Shown one piece after another: positions 1 to 7,421 of a stretch of 20,139 nt of DNA. The notes under the pieces were generated by a model. That model saw only the letters and a list, made by a program, of their open reading frames with translations. It was not told the origin of the DNA and made no database searches. Location: assembly GCA_937874345.1 (NCBI GenBank), contig CALNBT010000022.1, forward strand, positions 1 through 20,139, given 5' to 3'. The stretch is from an uncultured Prevotella sp. GTDB lineage: Bacteria; Bacteroidota; Bacteroidia; Bacteroidales; Bacteroidaceae. The position numbers and the translations under genes are program-made. Within the stretch, counting starts at the first letter, position 1, and the number at the start of each line of letters is the position of its first letter.

Positions 1-98
1 TGATGTTACATAAAGCACACATCGGTGAAATTCAAGCTAGCATTTGGCCTGAAGAGATGAAAAAAGAATGTGAAGCTTTGGGAATGAAACTAATTTAG
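1..98 (+). CDS. 3' end of an unrecognised protein (partial)
   Basis: An open frame enters from the left edge and ends at a TAG at 96-98. The visible part is about 31 residues, reading MLHKAHIGEIQASIW and ending GMKLI. It is mixed and charged, as expected of the C-terminus of a soluble protein, with no membrane segment or motif I can name. The first visible ATG at 3 is probably internal, because the frame is open to the edge. The gene converges on dnaX, and a hairpin terminator sits between the two. Function cannot be assigned from this fragment. That it is the tail of a real gene is an inference from the open frame, from the terminator placed about 100 bases downstream, and from the lack of any better explanation. 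Confidence 0.55.
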   Translation, partial: MLHKAHIGEIQASIWPEEMKKECEALGMKLI

Positions 99-200
99 TA
101 AAACAATCCTTCAAAAGGACAACCTGTCATACTGAAGGAAAAATCATAGGTAAGCGATAACAATACGAAATATCCTTTATTTCTTGCCTATTATTTATGA

Positions 201-243
201 AAATGACCTGCCAACTTACAAAGGTTGACAGGTCATTTGTTTT
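201..243. terminator. Bidirectional hairpin terminator between the partial gene and dnaX
   Basis: AAATGACCTGCCAAC (201-215) pairs with GTTGACAGGTCATTT (224-238), leaving one C/A mismatch and an 8-nt loop. A T-rich stretch (TTTGTTTTAT) follows on the plus strand, and an A/T-rich tract follows on the minus strand. It lies between two convergent genes, so it can serve both. Confidence 0.8.
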
Positions 244-297
244 ATATGGTCGCACATCCTGAACTCCAAAAAGAAATTCCAAAACCTTTGGAAAATG

Positions 298-2076
298 CTA
301 AATAAGGTCTAGTTTCAAGGTATCGCACAGTTTGGACAACTGAGGATTTGATTTCTTCATCAACTCATAGAGCTCTTTCTTCGAATAAATCTTTGTCACT
401 TCTTGAGCTTCTGCCAACCGTAAAGAGAAATCTATTTGGTTATTTCGCAGGTTTTCGCGCAGGTAAGTAATCACATTGTCTTTGATATCTTGAATTTGTT
501 TCAACAAGATGTCGTTCTCAATCACGGCCTCTATTTGCGGAAAATCTTTGATGAATGGTGACACATTTCGCATTCTAGTACCCAATCCCACCATGTCCTG
601 TGGCATATGATGGCACATGTTCTGCCATACAAGACGCAGTTCATCATCAGTAAACGGTTTTTCTTGAGTCGTTACCTCTAATGCATCATTCTGAGATTGC
701 GGTTTTTTCTTTGGATTTCCTCTCAGGTCATTGAAAGTTATCCCAATGTCAGACATCGTCAACTTCGGTCTTTTTGCAACTGTTGACATTGATCTTTTCT
801 CTATATTGTCGTTCGAATTGTCTGTTCGCGATATTCTGTAGGGAGCATTTTCTGAAGACACCTTGTCGGTCTCTAAGCGCCCTACATATTGCTTCGGCTG
901 ACTCAGTGGACGGGTAGCCAAATGAATGAACAAGGATTTTAAGCTTTTAGGGCTACGCCTCACCCCATCCGATGCATCATCGGGCTGCGTAATCTGTGCA
1001 ATCTGTATCAAGGTTAGCTCCACCAGCAGCCTTTTGTTACTGCTCTGGCGATAGTTCACATCACATTGGTTAAGCAACTGAAGTGCATGATAAAGAAATT
1101 TAATCGGACATTTTTGCGCCTGTTCTTGGTATTTCTGGCGATTCTTTTCGCTTGCATCCAACAATGGAGTCGTTTTAGAATCCTTTGCCATCATCACATT
1201 TCGAATATGAGATGCCAAACCATTGACAAGATGCCCTTCATCAAATCCTCTGGCAATGATATCATTCAACAGCAACATGATGTCGCTGACTTGGTTTTGC
1301 AACGAAAGATCAATTACCTTGAAGTAGTTATCGATATCTAGAACATTCAGATCCTCGAGCACCTTGTCATAGGTAATGTTCCCCTGACAGAAGCTCGCAG
1401 CCTGATCAAAGACAGATAAAGCATCTCTCATTCCACCATCAGCCTTCTCAGCAATTACGTGCAGTGCGGCTTCTTCATAAGCAACACCTTCTTGTTGTGC
1501 AACATTCTTTAAATGATTCACAATCTCCATTGTGGTCATCCGCTCGAAATCATAGATTTGACACCGAGAGATAATGGTAGGCAATATCTTGTGCTTCTCT
1601 GTCGTTGCCAAAATAAAAACGACATGTGCAGGCGGTTCTTCCAGTGTCTTTAGAAAAGCATTGAAAGCTGAAGTAGACAACATGTGAACCTCATCGATGA
1701 TAAACACCTTATACTTTCCTACCTGTGGGGGTATTCTTGTCTGGTCCATCAACGACTTGATATTCTCAACGGAATTGTTACTGGCTGCATCTAGTTCAAA
1801 GATATTGAACGACCTTTGCTCATTGAACGACCGACAGCTTTCACATTCGTTGCATGCCTCTCCATCGGGGGTAGGATTCATACAGTTGATAGCCTTGGCA
1901 AAAATTCGCGCGCATGTAGTCTTGCCTACTCCACGGGGACCGCAAAAGAGATAGGCATGCGCCAATTTGCCGCTCTTTACGGCATTCTTCAGCGTCGTAA
2001 TCAATGCAGATTGGCCCACGACAGCATCAAAAGTCATCGGCCGATACTTCCTAGCCGAAACGATATAATCTTTCAT
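298..2076 (-). CDS. dnaX: DNA polymerase III subunit gamma/tau
   Basis: This is the clamp-loader ATPase subunit of the replicative polymerase holoenzyme. The N-terminal AAA+ module is complete. It has Walker A GPRGVGKT at residues 46-53, the four zinc-binding cysteines C65, C75, C78 and C81, Walker B FIIDEVH at 125-131, and sensor-1 ATTE near 157-160. It also has the SRC motif with the arginine finger at 170-172 and the sensor-2 region GGMRDALS at 215-222. A polar, low-complexity linker (about residues 365-475) leads to a C-terminal domain of about 115 residues, so this is a tau-length product of 592 residues. The ATG at 2076 sits about 15 nt downstream of the predicted transcription start from the -7 box at 2097-2104. 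An A6 run at codons 457-458 could allow frameshifting to a gamma-like product (see findings). The assignment is secure. Confidence 0.97.
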   Translation of the reverse strand: MKDYIVSARKYRPMTFDAVVGQSALITTLKNAVKSGKLAHAYLFCGPRGVGKTTCARIFAKAINCMNPTPDGEACNECESCRSFNEQRSFNIFELDAASNNSVENIKSLMDQTRIPPQVGKYKVFIIDEVHMLSTSAFNAFLKTLEEPPAHVVFILATTEKHKILPTIISRCQIYDFERMTTMEIVNHLKNVAQQEGVAYEEAALHVIAEKADGGMRDALSVFDQAASFCQGNITYDKVLEDLNVLDIDNYFKVIDLSLQNQVSDIMLLLNDIIARGFDEGHLVNGLASHIRNVMMAKDSKTTPLLDASEKNRQKYQEQAQKCPIKFLYHALQLLNQCDVNYRQSSNKRLLVELTLIQIAQITQPDDASDGVRRSPKSLKSLFIHLATRPLSQPKQYVGRLETDKVSSENAPYRISRTDNSNDNIEKRSMSTVAKRPKLTMSDIGITFNDLRGNPKKKPQSQNDALEVTTQEKPFTDDELRLVWQNMCHHMPQDMVGLGTRMRNVSPFIKDFPQIEAVIENDILLKQIQDIKDNVITYLRENLRNNQIDFSLRLAEAQEVTKIYSKKELYELMKKSNPQLSKLCDTLKLDLI

Positions 2077-2096
2077 TGTCAGGTAAATTTGTTTTG

Positions 2097-2104
2097 CAAA
2101 CTTA
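2097..2104 (-). promoter_or_regulatory. Bacteroidota -7 box for dnaX
   Basis: On the minus strand this reads TAAGTTTG, matching TAnnTTTG exactly. It lies about 21 nt before the dnaX ATG, which gives a very short leader. No clear -33 TTTG is visible. Confidence 0.65.
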
Positions 2105-2300
2105 CATAAAAAACTGGACTTAATACCACTTTTTCTAATAAAACGTTTAGCAGCTCCATGCCTTCCCCGACGCTCAACTAAGCAGACAAATCGACTCTTC
2201 CATAGATGCCCTCTTCAACCAATAGTCCTTCTACATTGACTAGAACCTTAAATAAGATAAAATTATTCATGCGGCAGTTCACATTTTCAATATTATTGCG

Positions 2301-2308
2301 TACTTTTG
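2301..2308 (+). promoter_or_regulatory. Bacteroidota -7 box for the ftsB operon
   Basis: TACTTTTG matches TAnnTTTG. Transcription would start about 5-7 nt downstream, near 2313-2315. A TTG codon at 2306 overlaps this box and so cannot be the translation start. The first usable in-frame start is GTG at 2330. Confidence 0.7.
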
Positions 2309-2329
2309 CACGAAATCTATAAGCCAAGA

Positions 2330-2671
2330 GTGAATCGCCTCAACAGCATACTCCGTTTCGTCAACCACTACAAATACTTGATTGTTTTTGTGGGGGGCAC
2401 GTTGGTTGTCGGATTTTTGGATGAAAATAGCTTCATCCAAAGAATAAAATTAGAATGGCAAATCAACGATCTTGAGAAGGAAATCAGCAAATACAATGCA
2501 ATGAATGATGCCTGTGCAGAAGAGTTGAGGAACTTGAAACGTGACCCTAATGCCATCGAGAGAATAGCAAGAGAAAAGTATTTTATGAAAGCTGACAACG
2601 AAGATATCTTTGTACTGAGCGATGATCCCCAACCAGAAAATAACCAATCGACAGATGAAAAAACTAAATAA
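2330..2671 (+). CDS. ftsB: FtsB/DivIC-family septum formation initiator
   Basis: This small bitopic cell-division protein is expected to work in the FtsB-FtsL-FtsQ type divisome complex at the inner membrane. From the GTG start it has 113 residues: a short basic N-terminus, one membrane helix (about 15-30), a coiled-coil stretch (about 33-70, ELEK/EEL-type heptads), and the family C-terminal signature DPNAIERIAREKYFM followed by an EDIF strand (73-95). The tail is acidic and polar. The frame extends back to a TTG at 2306, but that codon overlaps the -7 promoter box, so I chose GTG 2330. This also gives an N-terminus of the usual form just before the membrane helix. The last 17 nt overlap the start of the next gene, which suggests translational coupling. 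The family assignment is strong. Whether it corresponds to FtsB or DivIC is nomenclature. Confidence 0.85.
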   Translation: MNRLNSILRFVNHYKYLIVFVGGTLVVGFLDENSFIQRIKLEWQINDLEKEISKYNAMNDACAEELRNLKRDPNAIERIAREKYFMKADNEDIFVLSDDPQPENNQSTDEKTK

Positions 2672-3077
2672 ATTACAATCAATCACATTTTTAGCAGGCG
2701 GAATCTTGATGGTAATCGGTGCTGGTTGTTTTACTTTTATGTGGCAACGTGAAATGATGTGCTGGGTTTTCCTACTTGGCGCATTGATGTTTAGTGCCAT
2801 GCAGATCATGCAAACATATGAAGGGAAATCTATCACGATCACTCGCTTGAAGAACATCATGCTCTTTGCTGATATTATGTTTATTCTTTCAGGCTTTTTA
2901 ATGGTCGATGCTGTTCATGTCTTTCTGAGGTCTGCCTTTACAAATTACATGACCTACTACCAAATCATATACAATAAATGGGTTTTATTGTTACTCATCG
3001 GAGCTATCCTAGAGATTTACACGATGCATCGTATCAGTCATGAATTATCAAAAGAACAGCATTCTTCTGATGAATAG
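2655..3077 (+). CDS. Four-helix membrane protein of unknown function
   Basis: This is a predicted integral membrane protein of 140 residues with four hydrophobic segments, at about residues 8-29, 35-52, 67-88 and 108-127, and a charged polar C-terminus (SKEQHSSDE). The frame extends upstream to an ATG at 2622. The ATG at 2655 gives a typical MKKLNKLQ membrane-protein start and only a 17-nt overlap with the FtsB-like gene, so I prefer it. It is co-transcribed with that gene from the promoter at 2301. I recognise no catalytic or transport motif. Similar small hypothetical proteins beside the FtsB/DivIC gene are familiar from Bacteroidota genomes (general recollection, not searched). A link to division or envelope assembly rests on position only. 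Confidence 0.8.
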   Translation: MKKLNKLQSITFLAGGILMVIGAGCFTFMWQREMMCWVFLLGALMFSAMQIMQTYEGKSITITRLKNIMLFADIMFILSGFLMVDAVHVFLRSAFTNYMTYYQIIYNKWVLLLLIGAILEIYTMHRISHELSKEQHSSDE

Positions 3078-3156
3078 ACATTCCCAAAAAATACTAAAAG
3101 TAACATCTGAACATTTTAAATAGCATAAAATATTTCCATTCATCGATTATACACAT

Positions 3157-3164
3157 TATCTTTG
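3157..3164 (+). promoter_or_regulatory. Bacteroidota -7 box for the lipoprotein-pyrC-plsC run
   Basis: TATCTTTG is an exact TAnnTTTG match. The predicted transcription start is about 3169-3171, so the TTG at 3172 would have no leader, while the ATG at 3187 has about 16 nt. This supports ATG 3187 as the start. Confidence 0.7.
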
Positions 3165-3186
3165 TCCGAGTTTGAAGAATTTATTT

Positions 3187-3993
3187 ATGAACAAAATACT
3201 GTTTTTATTCGCAACACTGTTGACATTTACATCTTGCGCTCAAACATATAATATTAAAGGTACATCCAATATTACCGACCTGGATGGCAGAATGTTGTAT
3301 TTAAAAGTACTCAAAAACAACCAATTTGTCAATATTGATTCATGTGAAGTTATTCACGGACTTTTCAAATTTTCAGGCACTCTCGACTCAACCAAGATGG
3401 CTAACATTTTCATGGACGATGAGAATGTACTGACCCTTGTGCTCGAATCGGGCGAGATTGCGATTAAGATGGACAATACCCAAATAACAGTTAGTGGTAC
3501 TCCATTGAACGAAAAGCTATACGATTTCTTCAAAAAATACAATCAGCTTAAGAGCCAGGAGGGTGACCTTGTTCATCAACATGACCAAGCGATCATGAAT
3601 GGAAGCAACATGCAGGCGGTCAATACCAAACTCAATGCAGATGCACAAAGTCTTAACCAGCAAGAAGACAACCTGGTCACCCACTTTGTTACCGACAATT
3701 TTAACAACGTTCTTGCGCCAGGCATTTTCTTTATGATGACGATCGGTGACAAATACCCACAGTTATCTCCCTGGGTTGAAGACATCATGAGCAAGGCTAA
3801 CGACCAGTTTAAGAATGATCCTTATGTTAAAGATTATTATCAGAAGGCTCTTGAAAATCAACAAATCATGAATGGCATGAAAGACAATTCGTCTATCGCC
3901 AACCAGGTAGCCCCTAGCTCGCCAAACATGCAGCAGCTTCCACCTCAAGTTACTCCAAACGAATTGGCTAAACCGCTAGAAAAGAAAAAGTAG
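3187..3993 (+). CDS. DUF4369-type lipoprotein
   Basis: This is a predicted envelope lipoprotein of 268 residues. It has a lipoprotein signal peptide, with basic MNK, a hydrophobic core, and then FTSC with the lipidated cysteine at residue 17. A beta-rich N-terminal domain follows (about 20-115), with features of the DUF4369 family: YNIKG, then a G-x-LYL strand, an IDSCEV strand, and FKFSGTLDS. This family is often fused to thiol-disulfide oxidoreductase (TlpA/AhpC-like) domains, but no CxxC motif is present here. Instead the C-terminal half is helical and rich in Asn and Gln (about 115-240), ending in a Pro/Gln-rich tail and a basic LEKKK. It is first in a run with pyrC (15-nt gap), the metallophosphoesterase and plsC. 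A start at TTG 3172 is possible but is disfavoured by the promoter. Its function is unknown. Confidence 0.82.
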   Translation: MNKILFLFATLLTFTSCAQTYNIKGTSNITDLDGRMLYLKVLKNNQFVNIDSCEVIHGLFKFSGTLDSTKMANIFMDDENVLTLVLESGEIAIKMDNTQITVSGTPLNEKLYDFFKKYNQLKSQEGDLVHQHDQAIMNGSNMQAVNTKLNADAQSLNQQEDNLVTHFVTDNFNNVLAPGIFFMMTIGDKYPQLSPWVEDIMSKANDQFKNDPYVKDYYQKALENQQIMNGMKDNSSIANQVAPSSPNMQQLPPQVTPNELAKPLEKKK

Positions 3994-4008
3994 ACCTCTA
4001 TTGAAAAA

Positions 4009-5331
4009 ATGATAAAATTAATATACGGTGGTATCATTGTGAATGAAGATAGAGCCTTTTTGGGGTCTATCTTGATACATAACAACCAAATCACTGATAT
4101 TATTGAAGGCAGTCATGCACCCTGTGTCCCCTACGATGAAGCAGTAGATGCCACAGGGTGTTTCGTTTTACCAGGCATTATTGATGAACATGTTCATTTT
4201 AGAGAGCCAGGGCTTACGGCGAAAGCAGATATCAATAGCGAAAGCAGAGCTGCCGCATATGGAGGCATTACGTCGTTTTTAGACATGCCAAACACCTCAC
4301 CCCAAACGACATCCATTGAAGCGTTTCAGCAAAAGATGGAAATAGGAAGGCAGAATAGCCATATCAATTACGCATTCTTCTACGGGGCAACAAACAACAA
4401 TGTTGATACGTTTGACCAGTTGGACCAACACACTACCCCTGGTATCAAACTCTTTATGGGAGCAAGCACAGGGAACATGCTTGTTGATCGGAAACATGCT
4501 TTAGAGCAAATCTTCGAACGTTCATCGTTTCCCATCATGACACATTGTGAGGATAGTAGCATCATACAAGATAACATGAAAAAGGCAAAGGAGCAATATG
4601 GAGACGACCCAGACATCACTTTGCATCCATCTATACGCAATGAAGAAGCTTGTTATGAATCAACCAAACTCGCCGTTTCGTTGGCTAAGAAATACGGTTC
4701 CCGTCTTCATGTAGCACATTTGACAACAGAAAGAGAACTAACGTTCTTTGGACACGACGACCGTATCACTGCCGAAGCAGTGATTGCCCATCTCATATTC
4801 AATGACAACGATTATCAATCATTGGGTACTGCCATTAAATGCAATCCTGCGGTAAAAAAACAATCCGACCAAATGGCATTGCGAAAGGCATTGACAACTG
4901 GACAGATCTATACTGTGGCCACCGACCATGCACCCCATCTGCTGCAAGAAAAACAAGGCGGTTGTGCCAAAGCAGCATCGGGTATGCCGATGATTCAATT
5001 TTCATTGCCATCGATGTTAGAATTGGTCGATGAAAAAGTTATTTCGATAGAACAACTTGTGACACTGATGTGCCACCACCCTGCATCCTTATTTGAGATC
5101 AATCAGAGAGGATTCATTAGAAAAGGATATTATGCAGACATCACGATCGTGAAGCCAAATTCGCCATGGGCCATTACCACTGATTGCATTCAGAGCAAAT
5201 GTAAGTGGAGTCCTCTAACAGGTCATACCTTCAATTGGAAAGTGGTGCAGACCATCTGTAACGGGCATAGCATTTACGCCAATGGACGGTTTGATGACCT
5301 TTACAGAGGCAAGCCGCTTTCTTTCAGATAA
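4009..5331 (+). CDS. pyrC: Dihydroorotase
   Basis: This is a zinc amidohydrolase that interconverts carbamoyl-aspartate and dihydroorotate in de novo pyrimidine synthesis, in the cytoplasm. The 440-residue length and motifs fit the class I (PyrC/allantoinase-like) branch. Metal-binding HVHFREPG lies at 61-68, with H61 and H63. The MPNTSP substrate loop is at about 93-98, GIKLFMG at 145-151 has a lysine (K147) at the place where many amidohydrolases carry a carboxylated lysine, and THCED is at 178-182 (H179). HVAH is at 234-237, and TDHAPH at 305-310 has the catalytic aspartate D306. The two segments flanking the barrel (about 1-52 and 365-440) form the usual small beta domain. It lies 15 nt after the lipoprotein gene and 52 nt before the phosphoesterase, probably in one transcript. 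Allantoinase or hydantoinase is a less likely alternative. Confidence 0.93.
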   Translation: MIKLIYGGIIVNEDRAFLGSILIHNNQITDIIEGSHAPCVPYDEAVDATGCFVLPGIIDEHVHFREPGLTAKADINSESRAAAYGGITSFLDMPNTSPQTTSIEAFQQKMEIGRQNSHINYAFFYGATNNNVDTFDQLDQHTTPGIKLFMGASTGNMLVDRKHALEQIFERSSFPIMTHCEDSSIIQDNMKKAKEQYGDDPDITLHPSIRNEEACYESTKLAVSLAKKYGSRLHVAHLTTERELTFFGHDDRITAEAVIAHLIFNDNDYQSLGTAIKCNPAVKKQSDQMALRKALTTGQIYTVATDHAPHLLQEKQGGCAKAASGMPMIQFSLPSMLELVDEKVISIEQLVTLMCHHPASLFEINQRGFIRKGYYADITIVKPNSPWAITTDCIQSKCKWSPLTGHTFNWKVVQTICNGHSIYANGRFDDLYRGKPLSFR

Positions 5332-5383
5332 AAATCCCTGAGTTTCAAAGTCAAATGTTTTTTTCAAACATCCATTCATATTC

Positions 5384-6553
5384 ATGATTACCAAAATATT
5401 CATTTACCTCCTATTGGTTACTATTTTGCCTGATCTGTATATCGATTGGCATTATCTTCGGCATAAACAAAATTTCAAATGGCAAAAAAGACTGTCGTGG
5501 TGGATACCTTGCCTGCTAATGGTGCTCTTTACCATCAAGATGGCTATTGTCAAGAACTATATACCAAACAATCATGAATGGCTAGATGCCTATACCCTTC
5601 TCTTTGCCATATTGGTATTGCCTAAAGCCCTCTTCGCCATTTGCTCAATCATAGGCTTAACTTGCCGCAGGATAGGTCTTTCAAAACGCAATTGGGGTAA
5701 TCTTGTCGGGGTAATCCTTGGCCTTTTTCAAATCTACATGGCCATCTATGGATTTACCATTGGATTCACAAAATTGACGGTAACACGCATTGACCTTTCT
5801 TTTAGCGACCTACCGGCCTCTTTCGAGGGATATAAAATCGTTCAATTCTCGGATGTTCATATTGGAACATTCAAAGGAGCTCGTCAACATTTCATCGAAC
5901 GTGCTGTTGACAGTATCACTTCTCAAAAGGCAGATATGATTGTGTTTACAGGAGATTTAGAGAATCAGCAACCTGCCGAACTGTATCCATTTATGGATCT
6001 TCTCAAAAAAATAAATGCCCCTGACGGTGTATATTCCGTACTTGGGAACCACGATTACAGCGAATATATCGATGCATCTAAAGCCATCAAGGTAGCCAAT
6101 GAACGAGAATTGATTTCCCGTGAGCGTCAGTTTGGTTGGACAGTACTTTTAAACCAATACCATGCCATCTACCGAAATCAAGACTCCATCCTGGTTGCCG
6201 GAGAAGAAAATGGCGGATTACCGCCGCACCCTTCATTGGCAAATACCCAGAAAACGCTTCACGGTCATGCAAAGAATACTTTCATTGTCATGTTACAACA
6301 CGACCCCTCTGCCTGGCGAAGAGACATCTTGCCCAATTCAAACGTTCAACTCATGCTAAGTGGTCATACCCATGGTGGACAAATCAGTATCTTCGGTTAT
6401 CACCCTATCACATTGAAATATCCTGAGGATTACGGCACCTATCAGGAAGGAGACCGAATGTTACACATTTCATCCGGACTGGGAGCACTCATTCCTTTCC
6501 GTTTTGGCGTTCCTCCCGAAATCGTCGTTATCACCCTTCATCAAAAGAAATAA
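5384..6553 (+). CDS. Membrane-anchored calcineurin-like metallophosphoesterase
   Basis: This protein of 389 residues has about four N-terminal membrane helices (about 4-20, 41-57, 69-94 and 106-127). A dinuclear-metal phosphoesterase domain follows. All family motifs are present: DVH at 157-159, GD at 190-191, GNHD at 221-224, QHDP at 305-308 and GHTHGGQ at 327-333. The architecture matches the YaeI/YkuE-like group, which includes enzymes acting on lipid-linked phosphates such as the UDP-2,3-diacylglucosamine hydrolase LpxG of Chlamydia. The substrate here is not known. The location immediately upstream of plsC (17 nt) and the membrane anchor point towards a lipid or envelope substrate, which is inference. 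The gap from pyrC (52 nt) shows only a weak hairpin (ATGTTT/AAACAT at about 5352-5370), so read-through is likely. Confidence 0.9.
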   Translation: MITKIFIYLLLVTILPDLYIDWHYLRHKQNFKWQKRLSWWIPCLLMVLFTIKMAIVKNYIPNNHEWLDAYTLLFAILVLPKALFAICSIIGLTCRRIGLSKRNWGNLVGVILGLFQIYMAIYGFTIGFTKLTVTRIDLSFSDLPASFEGYKIVQFSDVHIGTFKGARQHFIERAVDSITSQKADMIVFTGDLENQQPAELYPFMDLLKKINAPDGVYSVLGNHDYSEYIDASKAIKVANERELISRERQFGWTVLLNQYHAIYRNQDSILVAGEENGGLPPHPSLANTQKTLHGHAKNTFIVMLQHDPSAWRRDILPNSNVQLMLSGHTHGGQISIFGYHPITLKYPEDYGTYQEGDRMLHISSGLGALIPFRFGVPPEIVVITLHQKK

Positions 6554-6570
6554 AGAACAACTTACAAGTT

Positions 6571-7329
6571 ATGAAATATTTATATCTCCTTTATCAATTG
6601 CTCATTGCCGCCCCAATTATTATCGTCTACACCATCTTCACTGCATTGACGGTAACGATAGGATGTACGATTGGTAATGGAAACTTTTGGGGATATTACC
6701 CTGGCAGATGGTGGTCTTGGCTCATTATTCGTATTCTTTTGCTGCCTGTCAAGGTTGAAGGACGCGAAAATCTTGAGAAAAACCAATCCTATATTTTTGT
6801 CAGTAACCACCAAGGTGCTTTCGATATCTTCCTGATTTATGGTTTTCTACAAAGAAATTTCAAGTGGATGATGAAGCGTCAGATACGGAATATTCCTTTG
6901 GTGGGTTTAGCCAGTCAGGCATCTCATCAGATTTTTGTAGACAAGCGTGGACCGAGCAAGATCAAAAAGACATACGATCAGGCCAGAAAAACCCTGCAAG
7001 GAGGCATGTCCTTAGTTGTTTTCCCAGAGGGGGCAAGAACTTTTACTGGACATATGGGGCTCTTTAAGAGAGGGGCTTTTATGCTGGCGGATGATATTCG
7101 GCTCCCGGTCGTTCCACTCACCATCAATGGATCGTTCGAGGTGATGCCACGTACAAGAGATGCGAAGTGGGCTATATGGCACCCCTTAAAACTTACAATA
7201 CACAAGCCTATAGCTCCTCCCGCTGGTGAAGAAGATTATATTAGCAAAATAATGGATGAAAGTTATAAGACAATCATGCAAGATTTAGATCCCAAATACC
7301 AGGGATACGAAGAAAATCCCGATCAATAG
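6571..7329 (+). CDS. plsC: 1-acyl-sn-glycerol-3-phosphate acyltransferase
   Basis: This enzyme transfers an acyl chain to the 2-position of lysophosphatidic acid to make phosphatidic acid, at the inner membrane. The 252 residues include an N-terminal hydrophobic region (about 5-33 and 48-60). Acyltransferase motif I is NHQGAFD at 79-85, with the H80-x4-D85 pair. Motif II-like IFVDKRGP is at 121-128, and motif III VFPEGART is at 150-157, with E153 and G154. A motif IV-like VVPLTINGS segment lies further on. Length and motif order are normal for the family. It is the last gene of the run begun at 3187, 17 nt after the phosphoesterase. Its stop codon lies inside the loop of the terminator hairpin. 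An acyltransferase for a different lysolipid cannot be excluded. Confidence 0.93.
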   Translation: MKYLYLLYQLLIAAPIIIVYTIFTALTVTIGCTIGNGNFWGYYPGRWWSWLIIRILLLPVKVEGRENLEKNQSYIFVSNHQGAFDIFLIYGFLQRNFKWMMKRQIRNIPLVGLASQASHQIFVDKRGPSKIKKTYDQARKTLQGGMSLVVFPEGARTFTGHMGLFKRGAFMLADDIRLPVVPLTINGSFEVMPRTRDAKWAIWHPLKLTIHKPIAPPAGEEDYISKIMDESYKTIMQDLDPKYQGYEENPDQ

Positions 7330-7340
7330 ATCGGGATTTT
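7313..7340. terminator. Hairpin terminator overlapping the plsC stop codon
   Basis: AAAATCCCGATC (7313-7324) pairs perfectly with GATCGGGATTTT (7329-7340) across a 4-nt AATA loop. The plsC TAG occupies 7327-7329, in the loop and the first stem base. The stem ends in T4 on both strands, so it may also stop minus-strand transcripts from the sialidase gene. Confidence 0.85.
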
Positions 7341-7421
7341 GGCTTCTGTATGGTATGTTTTTGTATCTGATTGTGTTTCAAAATCTTTCTCACAAGTATT
7401 GACCTTCATCAGAAATCAGGC

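Noticed and set aside
2450..2860. 136-residue minus-strand frame across ftsB and the membrane protein gene
   Set aside because: It is antisense to two genes supported by family motif, promoter and translational overlap.
5345..5372. Terminator between pyrC and the phosphoesterase
   Set aside because: The 6-bp AT-rich stem ATGTTT/AAACAT has no T-run after it. The T-run is in the loop side, so it is unlikely to stop transcription.
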